The notes: generated by a model not told the origin, from the sequence alone. Shown: positions 38,622 through 46,695, numbered from the stretch's first letter. The stretch is DNA of 64,000 nucleotides from JBGAPI01 sp044221335 (GCA_044221335.1 JBGAPI010000013.1:43256-107255), one strand, 5' to 3'. A program made the numbers and translations.

Positions 38622-38645
38622 AAAGTGTGACGCCGCTCACACTTT
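38622..38645. promoter_or_regulatory. perfect CRP/Clp-type palindrome
   Basis: The site is AAAGTGTGA-CGCCGC-TCACACTTT, a perfect 9-bp inverted repeat with a 6-bp spacer. It contains TGTGA-N6-TCACA, the CRP/Vfr/Clp consensus. It lies 116 bp upstream of the 38506 start on the minus strand and 150 bp upstream of the 38796 start on the plus strand. It could serve either gene; which one cannot be decided from the sequence. Confidence 0.75.
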
Positions 38646-38795
38646 TGTAACGATGCAGAGGCACATTTCTCTCCTCGGCGTCAAAGGCCGGCGGCGCCAG
38701 ATGTCGACTCGGTCACGATTTCGGCCCCTCGCGGCGGCCGCGAAGCCGACCCGCAACGGTCGTACACTGCCGCGCTTTCGCACGCGGCGCCTGTC

Positions 38796-40529
38796 ATGAC
38801 CCCGAATTCGTCGATCGCCCTCGCCCCGGAGCAGCGTCGCCAGCTCATCACCTTCCTGCTGCTGGCGACCGTGGTCCTCGCCGCCGGCATCGGGCTGCGC
38901 GATCCCTGGCCGTCGGACGAGCCGCGCTTCACGCTGGTCGCACGGCAGATGGTCGAATCCGGCGACTGGCTGTTCCCGCACCGCGGCACCGAGCTCTATT
39001 CGGACAAGCCGCCGCTGCTCATGTGGCTGGAGGCGGCCTGTTTCACGGTGACCGGCAACTGGCGCCTCGCCTTCCTGCTGCCGTCGCTGTTCGCCGCGCT
39101 GCTGACGCTCGGCTGCACCTACGACCTCGGCCGCCGGCTGTGGTCGCACCGCGCCGGCCTGATCGCCGCCGCCGCGATGCTGATCAACGTGCAGTTCGTC
39201 TACCAGATGAAGCGCGCCCAGATCGACCCGCTGGTCACCGGCTGGATCACCCTCGCCAACTGGGGCCTGCTGCTGCATTTCCTGCGCGGGCCGGACTGGA
39301 GGAAGTACTGGCTCGGCTGCTTCGCCGCCGGCCTTGGAGTGATCAGCAAGGGCGTCGGCGTGCTGGCGCTGCTGCTGTTCCTGCCCTACCTCGTCGCCCG
39401 CTGGCAGAAGTGGGACGGAGTGACGATCACGCGCGCGAGCGCCGGCAAGTGGTTGTTGGGCGGCGTCGCCTTCCTCGCGGCGATCGCGATCTGGCTGGTG
39501 CCGATGCTGATCGCCGCGAAGACCCGCGCCAATCCGGAGTACGACGCCTACGTCAACGACCTGCTGTTCCGTCAGACCGCCAAGCGCTACTCCGAGTCCT
39601 GGTCGCACATGCAGCCGCCCTGGTACTTCGCGAGCGTCATGCTGTTCAACTGGCTGCCGTTCTCGCTGCTGTACTTCGGCGCCCTGCCGGGCTGGTGGGC
39701 CGCCTTCAAGGCGCGCGAGCCGCGGGTGGTGCTGCCGCTGGTCTGGGTCGCGATCATCGTGCTGTTCTTCTCGATCCCGGCGGGCAAGCGCGACGTCTAC
39801 GTGATGCCGGCGCTGCCGATGATCGTGCTGGCGATGGCGCCGGCGCTCGAGGCGATGCTGGCGGCGGCCTGGCTGCGCACGCTCGGCTTCGTGTTCGCGC
39901 TGGCCGCGGGCGTGGGCCTCAGCGGCTACGCCGGCTGGGCGCTGGCGAAGAAGCCGCAGTCGGTGCTGGACCTGATCGCCCGCAAGATCACCGAGGAGGA
40001 CCCGCTGCCGGTCCTGCAGATGGGTCTCGCGATGGGCCTCGTCTGCCTCGCCGCCGCCGCCTGGTTCCGCTGGCGCCGCGGCGGCCAGGCTCTCTGGTTC
40101 GCGATGGCCGGGATGTTCGTGATCTACGGCCTCGTCGGCTACCCGCTCGCCAACGACGGCAGCTCCAGCCTCCGGGTGATGCGCCGCGCCGGCGAGATCG
40201 TCGGACCGGAGGGCGAGATCGGCCTCGTCGCCTGGAAGGAACAGAACATGCTGATGGCAGACCGCAAGGTCGCCGACTTCGGCTTCAAGAAGCCCTGGAA
40301 CGAGCAGTTCGTGGCGGCCCGCACCTGGCAGGCCGCAAAGCCCGCGTCGCGCTGGATCTTCCTCAACGAGAAGGCGATCACCGCCTGCGTCGACCGCGAC
40401 AAGGCCGTCCTTGCCGGCGCCTCCAACCGCCGCAAGTGGTACCTGCTGCCCGCCGCCGCGGTGAAGCCCGACTGCGACCCCGGCGCCGATGACGACACGG
40501 CCGAGGCGAACGAGGCGGCGGATCCCTAG
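38796..40529 (+). CDS. ArnT-like membrane glycosyltransferase
   Basis: The 577-residue protein has about 12 helices and the classic first loop of the GT-C fold: DPWPSDEPRFTLVARQMVES with the catalytic Asp/Glu pair (DE-R), then GTELYSDKPPLLMWLEAA. Further motifs are MKRAQIDPLVTGW and WSHMQPPWYFASVMLFNWLPF. It resembles ArnT and related undecaprenyl-phosphate-sugar transferases, so the likely job is modification of lipid A or a surface glycan at the periplasmic face. No arn genes are adjacent. It differs from the relative at 11524, which lacks the DE-R pair. A CRP-type site lies 150 bp upstream. Confidence 0.88.
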   Translation: MTPNSSIALAPEQRRQLITFLLLATVVLAAGIGLRDPWPSDEPRFTLVARQMVESGDWLFPHRGTELYSDKPPLLMWLEAACFTVTGNWRLAFLLPSLFAALLTLGCTYDLGRRLWSHRAGLIAAAAMLINVQFVYQMKRAQIDPLVTGWITLANWGLLLHFLRGPDWRKYWLGCFAAGLGVISKGVGVLALLLFLPYLVARWQKWDGVTITRASAGKWLLGGVAFLAAIAIWLVPMLIAAKTRANPEYDAYVNDLLFRQTAKRYSESWSHMQPPWYFASVMLFNWLPFSLLYFGALPGWWAAFKAREPRVVLPLVWVAIIVLFFSIPAGKRDVYVMPALPMIVLAMAPALEAMLAAAWLRTLGFVFALAAGVGLSGYAGWALAKKPQSVLDLIARKITEEDPLPVLQMGLAMGLVCLAAAAWFRWRRGGQALWFAMAGMFVIYGLVGYPLANDGSSSLRVMRRAGEIVGPEGEIGLVAWKEQNMLMADRKVADFGFKKPWNEQFVAARTWQAAKPASRWIFLNEKAITACVDRDKAVLAGASNRRKWYLLPAAAVKPDCDPGADDDTAEANEAADP

Positions 40530-40539
40530 CGGGTCCCGG

Positions 40540-41829
40540 TCAGCGGCCGAGCGCCCACCCCGCCAGCGCCGCCCCCGCCACCACCCATGCCACCGGCATC
40601 CGCCGCCACAGCGCGACCGCGGCCGCCACCGCGATCAGCAGCGCGCGGAGGTCGACGCTCGCGGGGTCGGGCAGCAGCAGGCGCCCGGCGCCGCCGAGGT
40701 CCAGCGTGATCTGACCGCGGAACAGCACGTGGAAGGAGAACCACAGCGCCAGCTGGGCGATCACGCCGAGTACCGCGGCGCGGATCGCGGTCAGCGCGGC
40801 ACGGAGGCCGGCGTGATGGCGCAGACGCTCGGCGTGCGCCGCACCGGCGAAGATCCAGACGAAGGACGGCACGAAGGTGCACCAGGTCGCGAGCGCGGCT
40901 CCGGCGAGCGCCGTGCCCCAGTCGGCCGCGGCGTGGAATCCGGCGACCTGACCGACGAACTGGTTGACCAGCACCAGCGGGCCCGGCGTGGTCTCGGCGA
41001 GCCCGAGGCCGTCGATCATCTGGCCCGCCGCGAGCCAGCCCTCCACCTCGACCGCCTGCTGCTGCAGGTAGGCGAGCAGCGCATAGGCGCCGCCGAAGCT
41101 GACCACCGCCATCCGGCTGAACAGCACGGCGATGCGGAACAGCACGTGATCCGGATCCCAGGCGGCGAGCAGCGCGATGGGCAGGATCCACGCGCCCGCC
41201 ATCGTCAATGTCGCGCGCCAGGGACTGCGCGGTTCGGGCCGCGCGATGCCGGCGCCGTCACCGGTGGCTGCCGGCTCGCCGGCCTCGCCGCGCCACGCGC
41301 CGATCAGCGCCGCCAGCGCGATCAGCAGGGGGAACGGGACCTGCCAGAGCGCCAGGGCCAGCACGGTCATCAGCGCGACGAAGTGATCGCTGCGCCGGCG
41401 CAGCGCACGGCGGGCGAGCCGGAGACCGGCCTCGGCGATCAGGGCCAGCACCGCGGCCTTGATCCCGAGGAACAGTGCCGCGACGGCGGGGAGCTGGCCG
41501 AAGGCGAGATACAAGCTGGTGAGCGCCAGCACCACCAAGGCGCCGGGCAGCACGAACAGCGTGCCGGCGATCAACCCGCCGCGGACACCCTGGAGCAGCC
41601 AGCCGACATAGATCGCCAATTGCTGCGCCTCGGGGCCCGGCAGCACCATGCAGTAGTTGAGGGCATGCAGGAAGCGCGGCTCGTCGATCCAGCGGCGCTC
41701 GTCGACGTAGATCCGGTGCATCAGCGCGATCTGCCCGACCGGCCCGCCGAAGCCGAGCAGGCCGATGCGCAGGCTCTCGCGGGCGAGGTCGCCGAGGGAC
41801 ACGTCGGCGGTGGCGGCTTTGGTCGTCAT
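40540..41829 (-). CDS. chrA: chromate transporter ChrA, two-domain form
   Basis: The 429-residue membrane protein has the two homologous CHR halves. The first carries LGFGGPVGQIALMHRIYVDERRW near residue 27 and MVLPGPEAQQLAIYVGW near 61. The second carries VVSFGGAYALLAYLQQQAVE near 240 and LAETTPGPLVLVNQFVGQVAG near 276. These are the FGGP and PGP motifs of ChrA. It exports chromate, driven by the proton gradient. It is the last gene of the run that begins with the ChrB-domain gene; a 54-bp gap separates it from the cyclodeaminase gene. It meets the glycosyltransferase gene head-on, 10 bp apart. Confidence 0.93.
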   Translation of the reverse strand: MTTKAATADVSLGDLARESLRIGLLGFGGPVGQIALMHRIYVDERRWIDEPRFLHALNYCMVLPGPEAQQLAIYVGWLLQGVRGGLIAGTLFVLPGALVVLALTSLYLAFGQLPAVAALFLGIKAAVLALIAEAGLRLARRALRRRSDHFVALMTVLALALWQVPFPLLIALAALIGAWRGEAGEPAATGDGAGIARPEPRSPWRATLTMAGAWILPIALLAAWDPDHVLFRIAVLFSRMAVVSFGGAYALLAYLQQQAVEVEGWLAAGQMIDGLGLAETTPGPLVLVNQFVGQVAGFHAAADWGTALAGAALATWCTFVPSFVWIFAGAAHAERLRHHAGLRAALTAIRAAVLGVIAQLALWFSFHVLFRGQITLDLGGAGRLLLPDPASVDLRALLIAVAAAVALWRRMPVAWVVAGAALAGWALGR

Positions 41830-41883
41830 GGGTCGGGGATCGTAGAGCGGCGCTCGCGCCGCTGCCCGTCGGCCGATTCGACG

Positions 41884-42894
41884 TCAGGGTGTAGCAAAGT
41901 CGAACCTCGGCGCGGCCGCATCGTTCGCCCGTTCGAACGCCGCGGCCGCGCATGCCACGTCCTCTAGCGCGCTGCCGGTCGAATCGAACACGACGATCGT
42001 GTCCTCGCTGACGCGCCCCGGACGATCGCCGGCAACCACCGCCGCCAGCTCCGCGTAGTCCTCGTCGGTACGCCGCCTCCCGGCCGCGATCGCGTGGCGC
42101 AGGTCCCCCATCGCCAGGCACTGCGCGATCGAATCGACCACCACGTCCGCCGCAGCCATCAGCTCCGCGGCAATCTCGTTCTTCTGCGGATGGTCGGCGC
42201 CGACCGCGGCGACGAAGCTGCCCGGCGTCACCATCGAGGCATCGAGGAAGGGCGTCCGTGCCGGTGTCAGCGTCACGATCAGGTCGCTGTCACGCGCCGC
42301 GGCGGCGAGGTCGGTGCGGGTGTCGACGGCGATACCGTGGCGCTCGCGCATTCGCGCCGCAAATGCCTCGGCCCGGGCGCTGTCGAGGTCGACGGCGCGG
42401 ACGGCCGCGAGGGACCGGACCGCGCCGAGCGCCAGCAGATGGTCCTCGGCCTGAGCACCGCAGCCGACCAGCAGCAGGCGCGAGGCATCGGCGCGCGCCA
42501 GGCGGTCGGCGGCCAGAGCGCTGGTGGCGGCGGTGCGGAGCGTCGTCAGCGCGATCGAATCCAGCAGTGCGAGCAGGCGACCGTCGTTGGCGTCGGCCAG
42601 CACCGCCACGCCCTGGATCGTCGGCAAGCCGTGACGCTCGGGATTGCCGGGGAAGTTCCCATTGAGCTTCAGCGCGAAGTAGTCGCGCCCGCCTCTGAGG
42701 AGTCGCGCGGCCTTGGCGTGGAAGCCGCCGTGAGCCAGCGCGACGTGCAGCGGCAGCGGGCTCTCGGCGTCGCCGTTGCGCGACGCGCTGAGCGCCGCGG
42801 CGATCGCGCCCCGGGCCACTGCCGGCGCCAGCAGGCGCCGCAGCGCAGCACCGTCGAGCAGCGCACACGCACCGGTGGCGCTCACGGCGTCCAC
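41884..42894 (-). CDS. ornithine cyclodeaminase/mu-crystallin family protein
   Basis: The 336-residue protein has the family's substrate half (RDYFALKLNGNFPGNPERHGLPTIQG with the conserved Lys near 75) and a Rossmann half (LLLVGCGAQAEDHLLALGAV near 142). DSDLIVTLTPARTPFLD and VAAVGADHPQKNEIAAEL follow and are typical. Members act on ornithine, alanine, lysine or imines; the substrate here is open. It overlaps the ChrB-domain gene by 13 bp and precedes chrA, so it is embedded in the chromate operon. A link to amino-acid or redox balance under chromate stress is only a guess. Confidence 0.88.
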   Translation of the reverse strand: MDAVSATGACALLDGAALRRLLAPAVARGAIAAALSASRNGDAESPLPLHVALAHGGFHAKAARLLRGGRDYFALKLNGNFPGNPERHGLPTIQGVAVLADANDGRLLALLDSIALTTLRTAATSALAADRLARADASRLLLVGCGAQAEDHLLALGAVRSLAAVRAVDLDSARAEAFAARMRERHGIAVDTRTDLAAAARDSDLIVTLTPARTPFLDASMVTPGSFVAAVGADHPQKNEIAAELMAAADVVVDSIAQCLAMGDLRHAIAAGRRRTDEDYAELAAVVAGDRPGRVSEDTIVVFDSTGSALEDVACAAAAFERANDAAAPRFDFATP

Positions 42895-43391
42895 CGGTGC
42901 GCCGAGGCGGCGCCGCGCTCGAGGTAGGCGAAGAGGGCGTCGTACACCGCCATTCCGGCCCGGAGCAGTTCCTGGTCGTCGTCATGAAGTTTCGCGAGCC
43001 CCAGTGCGATCGCGTGCAGGCCCGCGCTCTCCGGCGCGAGGTCGTGCCGGTCGGTGTCGGCACCGCGGACGATCACCGCGAGTCGGTCGAGCGTCGGCGT
43101 CCGCAGCGCGAGCGCGTCGAGCAGGGCGTCGAAACTGCAGCGCTCGCCGACGTGGCTGATCGGCGCGCCGGGCAGGTCGAACGCGACGGCCCCTTCGGCC
43201 GCTGCGACGGCGAACACCTCGGCGGCCGGTACGTAGTGCACGATCGCATCCGGATCCGCGAACCGTCGGACCAGCCAAGGGCAGGCGATGCGGTCGATCT
43301 TCGGGCGCGCGCGGGTGACCCAGCGGGTCGGGCGGGTCCGGCCGCAGAGTCGTTCCAGCGCGGTCGCGGTGGTCGCCAACGCTTGGTCCAT
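42882..43391 (-). CDS. ChrB C-terminal domain protein (chromate resistance)
   Basis: The 169-residue protein matches only the C-terminal domain of ChrB. WVTRARPKIDRIACPWLVRRF near residue 24 and VAFDLPGAPISHVGERCSFDALLD near 70 are its hallmarks. Full ChrB is about 320 residues, so the N-terminal half is absent here and the start at 43391 looks natural. The Cys and His residues fit a metal- or oxyanion-binding site. It is the first gene of the operon with the cyclodeaminase and chrA, and divergent from the LysR gene, 76 bp away. Confidence 0.85.
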   Translation of the reverse strand: MDQALATTATALERLCGRTRPTRWVTRARPKIDRIACPWLVRRFADPDAIVHYVPAAEVFAVAAAEGAVAFDLPGAPISHVGERCSFDALLDALALRTPTLDRLAVIVRGADTDRHDLAPESAGLHAIALGLAKLHDDDQELLRAGMAVYDALFAYLERGAASAHRWTP

Positions 43392-43452
43392 GCTTGTCTC
43401 CCCGATCGATGCGCTTCATGCTGTCCCGGCCACAGGCGGCATGCAAACGCAA

Positions 43453-43482
43453 CGATTTCACGTATCCATGAAATCGATTCAT
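43453..43482. promoter_or_regulatory. candidate operator in the chr/LysR divergent gap
   Basis: CGATTTCA-N8-TGAAATCG is a perfect 8-bp inverted repeat (43453-43476). It overlaps a second near-palindrome, ATGAAATCGATTCAT (43468-43482). It lies between the two divergent starts and covers the ATG proposed for the LysR gene, as an autoregulatory site would. Confidence 0.5.
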
Positions 43483-44391
43483 GTTGTGCCCTCCCGACCC
43501 TGGCGCCCGCCGGCCCTTGCGGCGCTGCGAGCGCTGGAGGCGAGCGCGCGCCTCGGCAGCTTCACCCGCGCCGCCACGGAGCTCAGCGTCAGCCAGAGCG
43601 CGGTCAGCCATGCGATCGCCGGGCTGGAGCGCCACCTCGGCCACGCCCTGTTCGACCGTGTTCCCGGCGGCCTCGAGCTCACCGCGGCCGGCCGTCGCTA
43701 TCTGGCGCACGTGGTCGACGCGCTGGCCAGCCTGCGGGCCGCCGAGCAGGCGCTCCGTCCCGCGCGCGGGCGGGAGCGTCAGCTCACGGTCAGCGTGTCG
43801 CCGAGCTTTGCCGCCAAGTGGCTGGCGCCGCGGCTGTCGGCCTTCGCGACGGCGAATCCCGATCTCGATCTCAGGATCAGCGCCAACCCGCAGCACATCG
43901 ACTTCGACGACGGCGAGGTCGATCTCGCGGTCCGTCATGGCGACGGCCACTGGCCCGGGCTCGAGGCCGTCCGACTGGCCGAGGAGACGCTGTTCCCGGC
44001 CTGCGCGCCGGAGCTCGCGCGGCGACTGAAACTGCGCTCGCCGCGCGATCTCGCCGCGGCGCCGCTCCTGCATCATCGCGACATCGACGCCTGGCGGGCC
44101 TGGTTCGTCGCCGCCGGTCTCCGCTCCGCGGCCCGGCGACTGGCCGGAGCGCAATTCAACGAGATGAGTCTCGTCATCGACGCGGCCGTCGCCGGCCAGG
44201 GCGTCGCCCTGGTCCGCAGCGCTCTCGCCGCCCGCGACCTCGCCAGCGGCCGCCTGGTGCGCCCGCTGCCCCTGTCGATCGCGGCGCCGTACGCGTATTG
44301 GATCGTATGCCCGCCGGGCAACTCGACGCTGGCCAAGGTGCGCCGGTTTCGCGAGTGGCTGGCAGCCGAAGCGGCAGCCGATCGCATGTAG
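43468..44391 (+). CDS. LysR-family transcriptional regulator, GcvA-like
   Basis: From the ATG at 43468 the product is 307 residues. The N-terminal winged helix reads ALAALRALEASARLGSFTRAATELSVSQSAVSHAIAGLE, the GcvA-type LysR HTH. The effector domain has VSVSPSFAAKWLAPRL, LDLRISANPQHIDFDDGEVDLAVRHG and a C-terminal AVAGQGVALVRSALAARDL, all typical. The start is uncertain: GTG at 43486 (VPSRPW) would leave the inverted repeat outside the gene, and ATG at 43441 is also in frame. By position it most likely controls the divergent chromate operon and itself. Confidence 0.88.
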   Translation: MKSIHVVPSRPWRPPALAALRALEASARLGSFTRAATELSVSQSAVSHAIAGLERHLGHALFDRVPGGLELTAAGRRYLAHVVDALASLRAAEQALRPARGRERQLTVSVSPSFAAKWLAPRLSAFATANPDLDLRISANPQHIDFDDGEVDLAVRHGDGHWPGLEAVRLAEETLFPACAPELARRLKLRSPRDLAAAPLLHHRDIDAWRAWFVAAGLRSAARRLAGAQFNEMSLVIDAAVAGQGVALVRSALAARDLASGRLVRPLPLSIAAPYAYWIVCPPGNSTLAKVRRFREWLAAEAAADRM

Positions 44392-44419
44392 GCGCGGCGC
44401 AAGCCGCGATGTCCGAAGC

Positions 44420-44455
44420 AAAAAAAGAGCCGCGCGGCGTCCTGCCGCGCGGCTC
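44420..44455 (-). terminator. rho-independent terminator of the slipin gene
   Basis: Read on the minus strand, a 12-bp perfect stem (GAGCCGCGCGGC/GCCGCGCGGCTC, 5-nt loop) is followed by seven T. It lies about 120 bp past the slipin stop. The T run on this strand only means it does not serve the LysR gene. Confidence 0.85.
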
Positions 44456-44483
44456 GAATGTTCGCGGTGCGGCATTCCCCCGC

Positions 44484-44532
44484 ACCCCTGACCCTCTCCC
44501 CCGACGAGTCGGGGGAGAGGGGGAGTGGGGGT
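44484..44532. repeat. palindromic intergenic repeat, family D
   Basis: ACCCCTGACCCTCTCCCCC and GGGGGAGAGGGGGAGTGGGG pair around CGACGAGTC. The element lies between the slipin gene and its terminator. Only this copy is in the window; similar CCCTCTCCC palindromes are common in xanthomonad intergenic DNA. Confidence 0.75.
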
Positions 44533-44578
44533 CACGCTGCGCGCGACTCGCACTCAGAGCTAGCGCGGCGATGCCGCC

Positions 44579-45721
44579 CTAGGCACTGATCTTCACCAGA
44601 TCCTTCAGCACACCGTCGAGTCCGCCGAAGACGGTGAGCTTGTCGATCTTGTCGGTGACCTTCTCCAGGGTCTCCAGTTCCTTCAGGCGCAGCAGCACCG
44701 GGCTGTCTTCCATCAGCTTCGCGGTGTTGAGCAGCGACCGGGTCGCCGCGGTCTCCTCGCGCCGACGGATCACGTTCGCCTGCGCCGCCTTCTCGGCCTG
44801 GACCACCTGGTTCAGGATCTCCTTCATCTCGCCGGGCAGGATCAGGTCCTTCACGCCCGCGCCGACGAGTTCGATGCCGTAGTCCGCCAGCTTTTCCGAC
44901 GCGACCTCGAACACGGCCGCGTCGAGCTCGCCCTTGTTGCCGAGCAGGGTGTCGAGCAGCCGGGTGCCGATCGCCTGGCGCAGGCCGAACTGCAGCTCGC
45001 GGTACAGCGCGTCCTTGAAGTCGCCGAGCCGGGAACGCACCCGCACCGGGTCGACGATGCGGTAGCTCGCCGACAGGTTGGCACGCAGGCTGACCTTGTC
45101 CTTGGTCAGGATTTCCTGGCCGGAGACCTCGATCGCCTGGACGCGCAGGTCGACAAGCTCGATCGCGACGTTGCGGCCGAACTTCCAGTAGCCGTAGACA
45201 CCCGGCTCCAGGACGCGCTCGATGCGGCCGTTGACCGTCAGCAGGCCGACGCTCGCGACCGGCACCTCGCGGGACACCACCGCCGCCTGCACTTCCCGGA
45301 CCAGCGCCGGCGCGGTGCCCGCCACCGGCGTCGCCAGCACCCGGAGCACCGGCTCCGGCACGGCGTAGCCGAGGCCGAGGTCGACCCGCTTGACCTCGAC
45401 CGCCACCAGGCCCTTCCAGTAGACCTGGCGCGCGCCCGGGGCGAGCAGCGCCGCGAGCCGGCCGTCCTTGTAGACGAGACCGACCTCGTCGGCGCCGATC
45501 GCGACGAGCTCGAGGAAGCCCTCGACCAGCGACGGGTTCTCGCGCACGTAGGCCTCCGCGTTGGCGAAGCGCGCCTCCGGCACCGCGATATCCTCGGTGA
45601 CGATGCTGCTGCGGCCGGACTTCCAGTAGACGCCCGGAACCAGGATGGCGACCAGGCGTCCGTCGCGGAACTCGAGGCCGCGCTGGTACTGGGCGATGAC
45701 GACACGCTTGAAGCCGAACAT
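44579..45721 (-). CDS. slipin (SPFH/band 7) family protein with N-terminal repeats
   Basis: The 380-residue protein begins MFGFKRVVIAQYQRGLEF at 45721, behind GGAGAG. The second half (about 155-345) is an SPFH/stomatin domain (SYRIVDPVRVRSRLGDFKDALYRELQFGLRQAIG, then a helical stretch with QAEKAAQANVIRRREETAATR). Slipins oligomerise on membranes. There is no clear membrane helix at the N-terminus. Instead a motif of the form G-x4-DGRLxxxLxPGxxYWK occurs three times, at about 15-34, 81-103 and 159-180. Slipins often pair with NfeD, but no nfeD gene is adjacent. A terminator follows at 44420. Confidence 0.85.
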   Translation of the reverse strand: MFGFKRVVIAQYQRGLEFRDGRLVAILVPGVYWKSGRSSIVTEDIAVPEARFANAEAYVRENPSLVEGFLELVAIGADEVGLVYKDGRLAALLAPGARQVYWKGLVAVEVKRVDLGLGYAVPEPVLRVLATPVAGTAPALVREVQAAVVSREVPVASVGLLTVNGRIERVLEPGVYGYWKFGRNVAIELVDLRVQAIEVSGQEILTKDKVSLRANLSASYRIVDPVRVRSRLGDFKDALYRELQFGLRQAIGTRLLDTLLGNKGELDAAVFEVASEKLADYGIELVGAGVKDLILPGEMKEILNQVVQAEKAAQANVIRRREETAATRSLLNTAKLMEDSPVLLRLKELETLEKVTDKIDKLTVFGGLDGVLKDLVKISA

Positions 45722-45806
45722 GACACGCTCTCCTTGCACCTCGACTGGGTTGTCGCGTCCACGCGGGACGCCGCGCGCCGGAGGCTCGGCGCGCCGCTTT
45801 CATGGC

Positions 45807-45831
45807 GCTGCCGGCGCGTCGCGCCGGCAGC
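45807..45831. other. perfect 11-bp hairpin in an otherwise empty stretch
   Basis: GCTGCCGGCGC and GCGCCGGCAGC flank GTC. There is no T run. It lies 86 bp upstream of the slipin start on the minus strand and might be part of its leader. The rest of 45722-46142 (about 420 bp) shows no gene or repeat that I can support. Confidence 0.5.
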
Positions 45832-46142
45832 GGATCCTTCGAGAGGTCGGGCCCGTCCCACGCCGCCGCGCGGAAGACGACTCCGCAGGTCCGGCGACGA
45901 TGAGGTTCGGCAGGGTGCCGACGCCGCAGTCGCGCGATCCGGAGACCGCTCGACCGGGGACGTCCCACCATGCCGGCGCCCATCGCCGGCGAGCCCGCGA
46001 CCGATCGTCCGCAAGGCGCGTCGACGCCGTGCCGCATCCGGGCGCCGGCGGACCGGAGTCCGACGCCGCTGGGACCGCACCGGGAGGAAGCCCGATGGAG
46101 GATGTCGCCACCCTCCGGTGTCGCCTAACGCAGCTTTCCAAG

Positions 46143-46216
46143 CTGTTGGAGTGGGATTCGAACCCACGACTGCTGGAGTACAAGTCCAGTGCTCTAACCG
46201 ACTGAGCTATCCATGG
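46143..46216 (-). tRNA. tRNA-Thr(UGU)-like element with defective acceptor stem
   Basis: On the minus strand the element folds into a cloverleaf of 74 nt. The D-stem is GCTC/GAGC with loop AGTCGGTTA, the anticodon stem CTGGA/TCCAG has loop CTTGTAC (anticodon UGU, U33 present), and the T-arm is GTGGG-TTCGAAT-CCCAC. The acceptor is CCATGGA against TCCAACA; only four of seven pairs form and the three outer ones fail. No CCA is encoded. It abuts the next element upstream, whose 3' CCC includes its first base. It could be a decayed tRNA or a member of a compact tRNA array. Confidence 0.55.
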
Positions 46217-46217
46217 G

Positions 46218-46290
46218 CGTCCCCGGATGGAATCGAACCACCGACCCCCGGCTCCGCGAGCCGGTGCTCTCTCCGCTGAGCCACGGGGAC
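46218..46290 (-). tRNA. tRNA-Arg(GCG)-like element with C33
   Basis: On the minus strand 73 nt fold as a full cloverleaf: acceptor GTCCCCG/CGGGGAC with all seven pairs, D-stem GCTC/GAGC, anticodon stem CCGGC/GCCGG with loop TCGCGGA, and T-arm GGTGG-TTCGATT-CCATC with one G-U. The anticodon would be GCG, which is rare in bacteria because ACG normally reads these codons. Position 33 is C where U is nearly universal. After the discriminator G the DNA reads CCCA and not CCA. A normal tRNA-Arg at 60254 in the same window contrasts with it. Confidence 0.5.
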
Positions 46291-46605
46291 GTACTGCATG
46301 CCGCCTTCCGCCACCGGTACGCGGCCACCCAGCGGGCACCGCGCCAGACGGCCCGGGTTTCCCCAAGACCGTTATCGCTGGCGAACGAAAGGACAGACCT
46401 GCCCGTCGACGCGATTAATTGCGCCTTGATTGGTTTAATTAGTTCGGCCGCTCGCCGAATTACGGCGAGGCCCTCGCCCGGCCCGGGCACCGCAACGTTC
46501 GCGCGAAGACCACGCATGTCGTGGCACGACGCGACGGCCCTCCGTCACGTCATCGCTGCGGTGCCCGGGCATCGTCGACCCGACGACGCGCTTTCGGCGC
46601 GCCGG

Positions 46606-46641
46606 AAAAGCAAAACCCCCGGAGACTCTCGCCTCCAGGGG
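46606..46641 (-). terminator. rho-independent terminator of the 46.8-kb transcript
   Basis: On the minus strand a 9-bp stem (CCCCTGGAG/CTCCGGGGG, one U-G pair, 8-nt loop) is followed by TTTTGCTTTT. It lies 220 nt downstream of a strong promoter on the same strand, which marks the end of a short transcript. Confidence 0.8.
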
Positions 46642-46695
46642 TCTTGTACCCTCGGGAGGCCTGCTCGCGCAGGCCTCGTTCGCACGTGGCCTACG

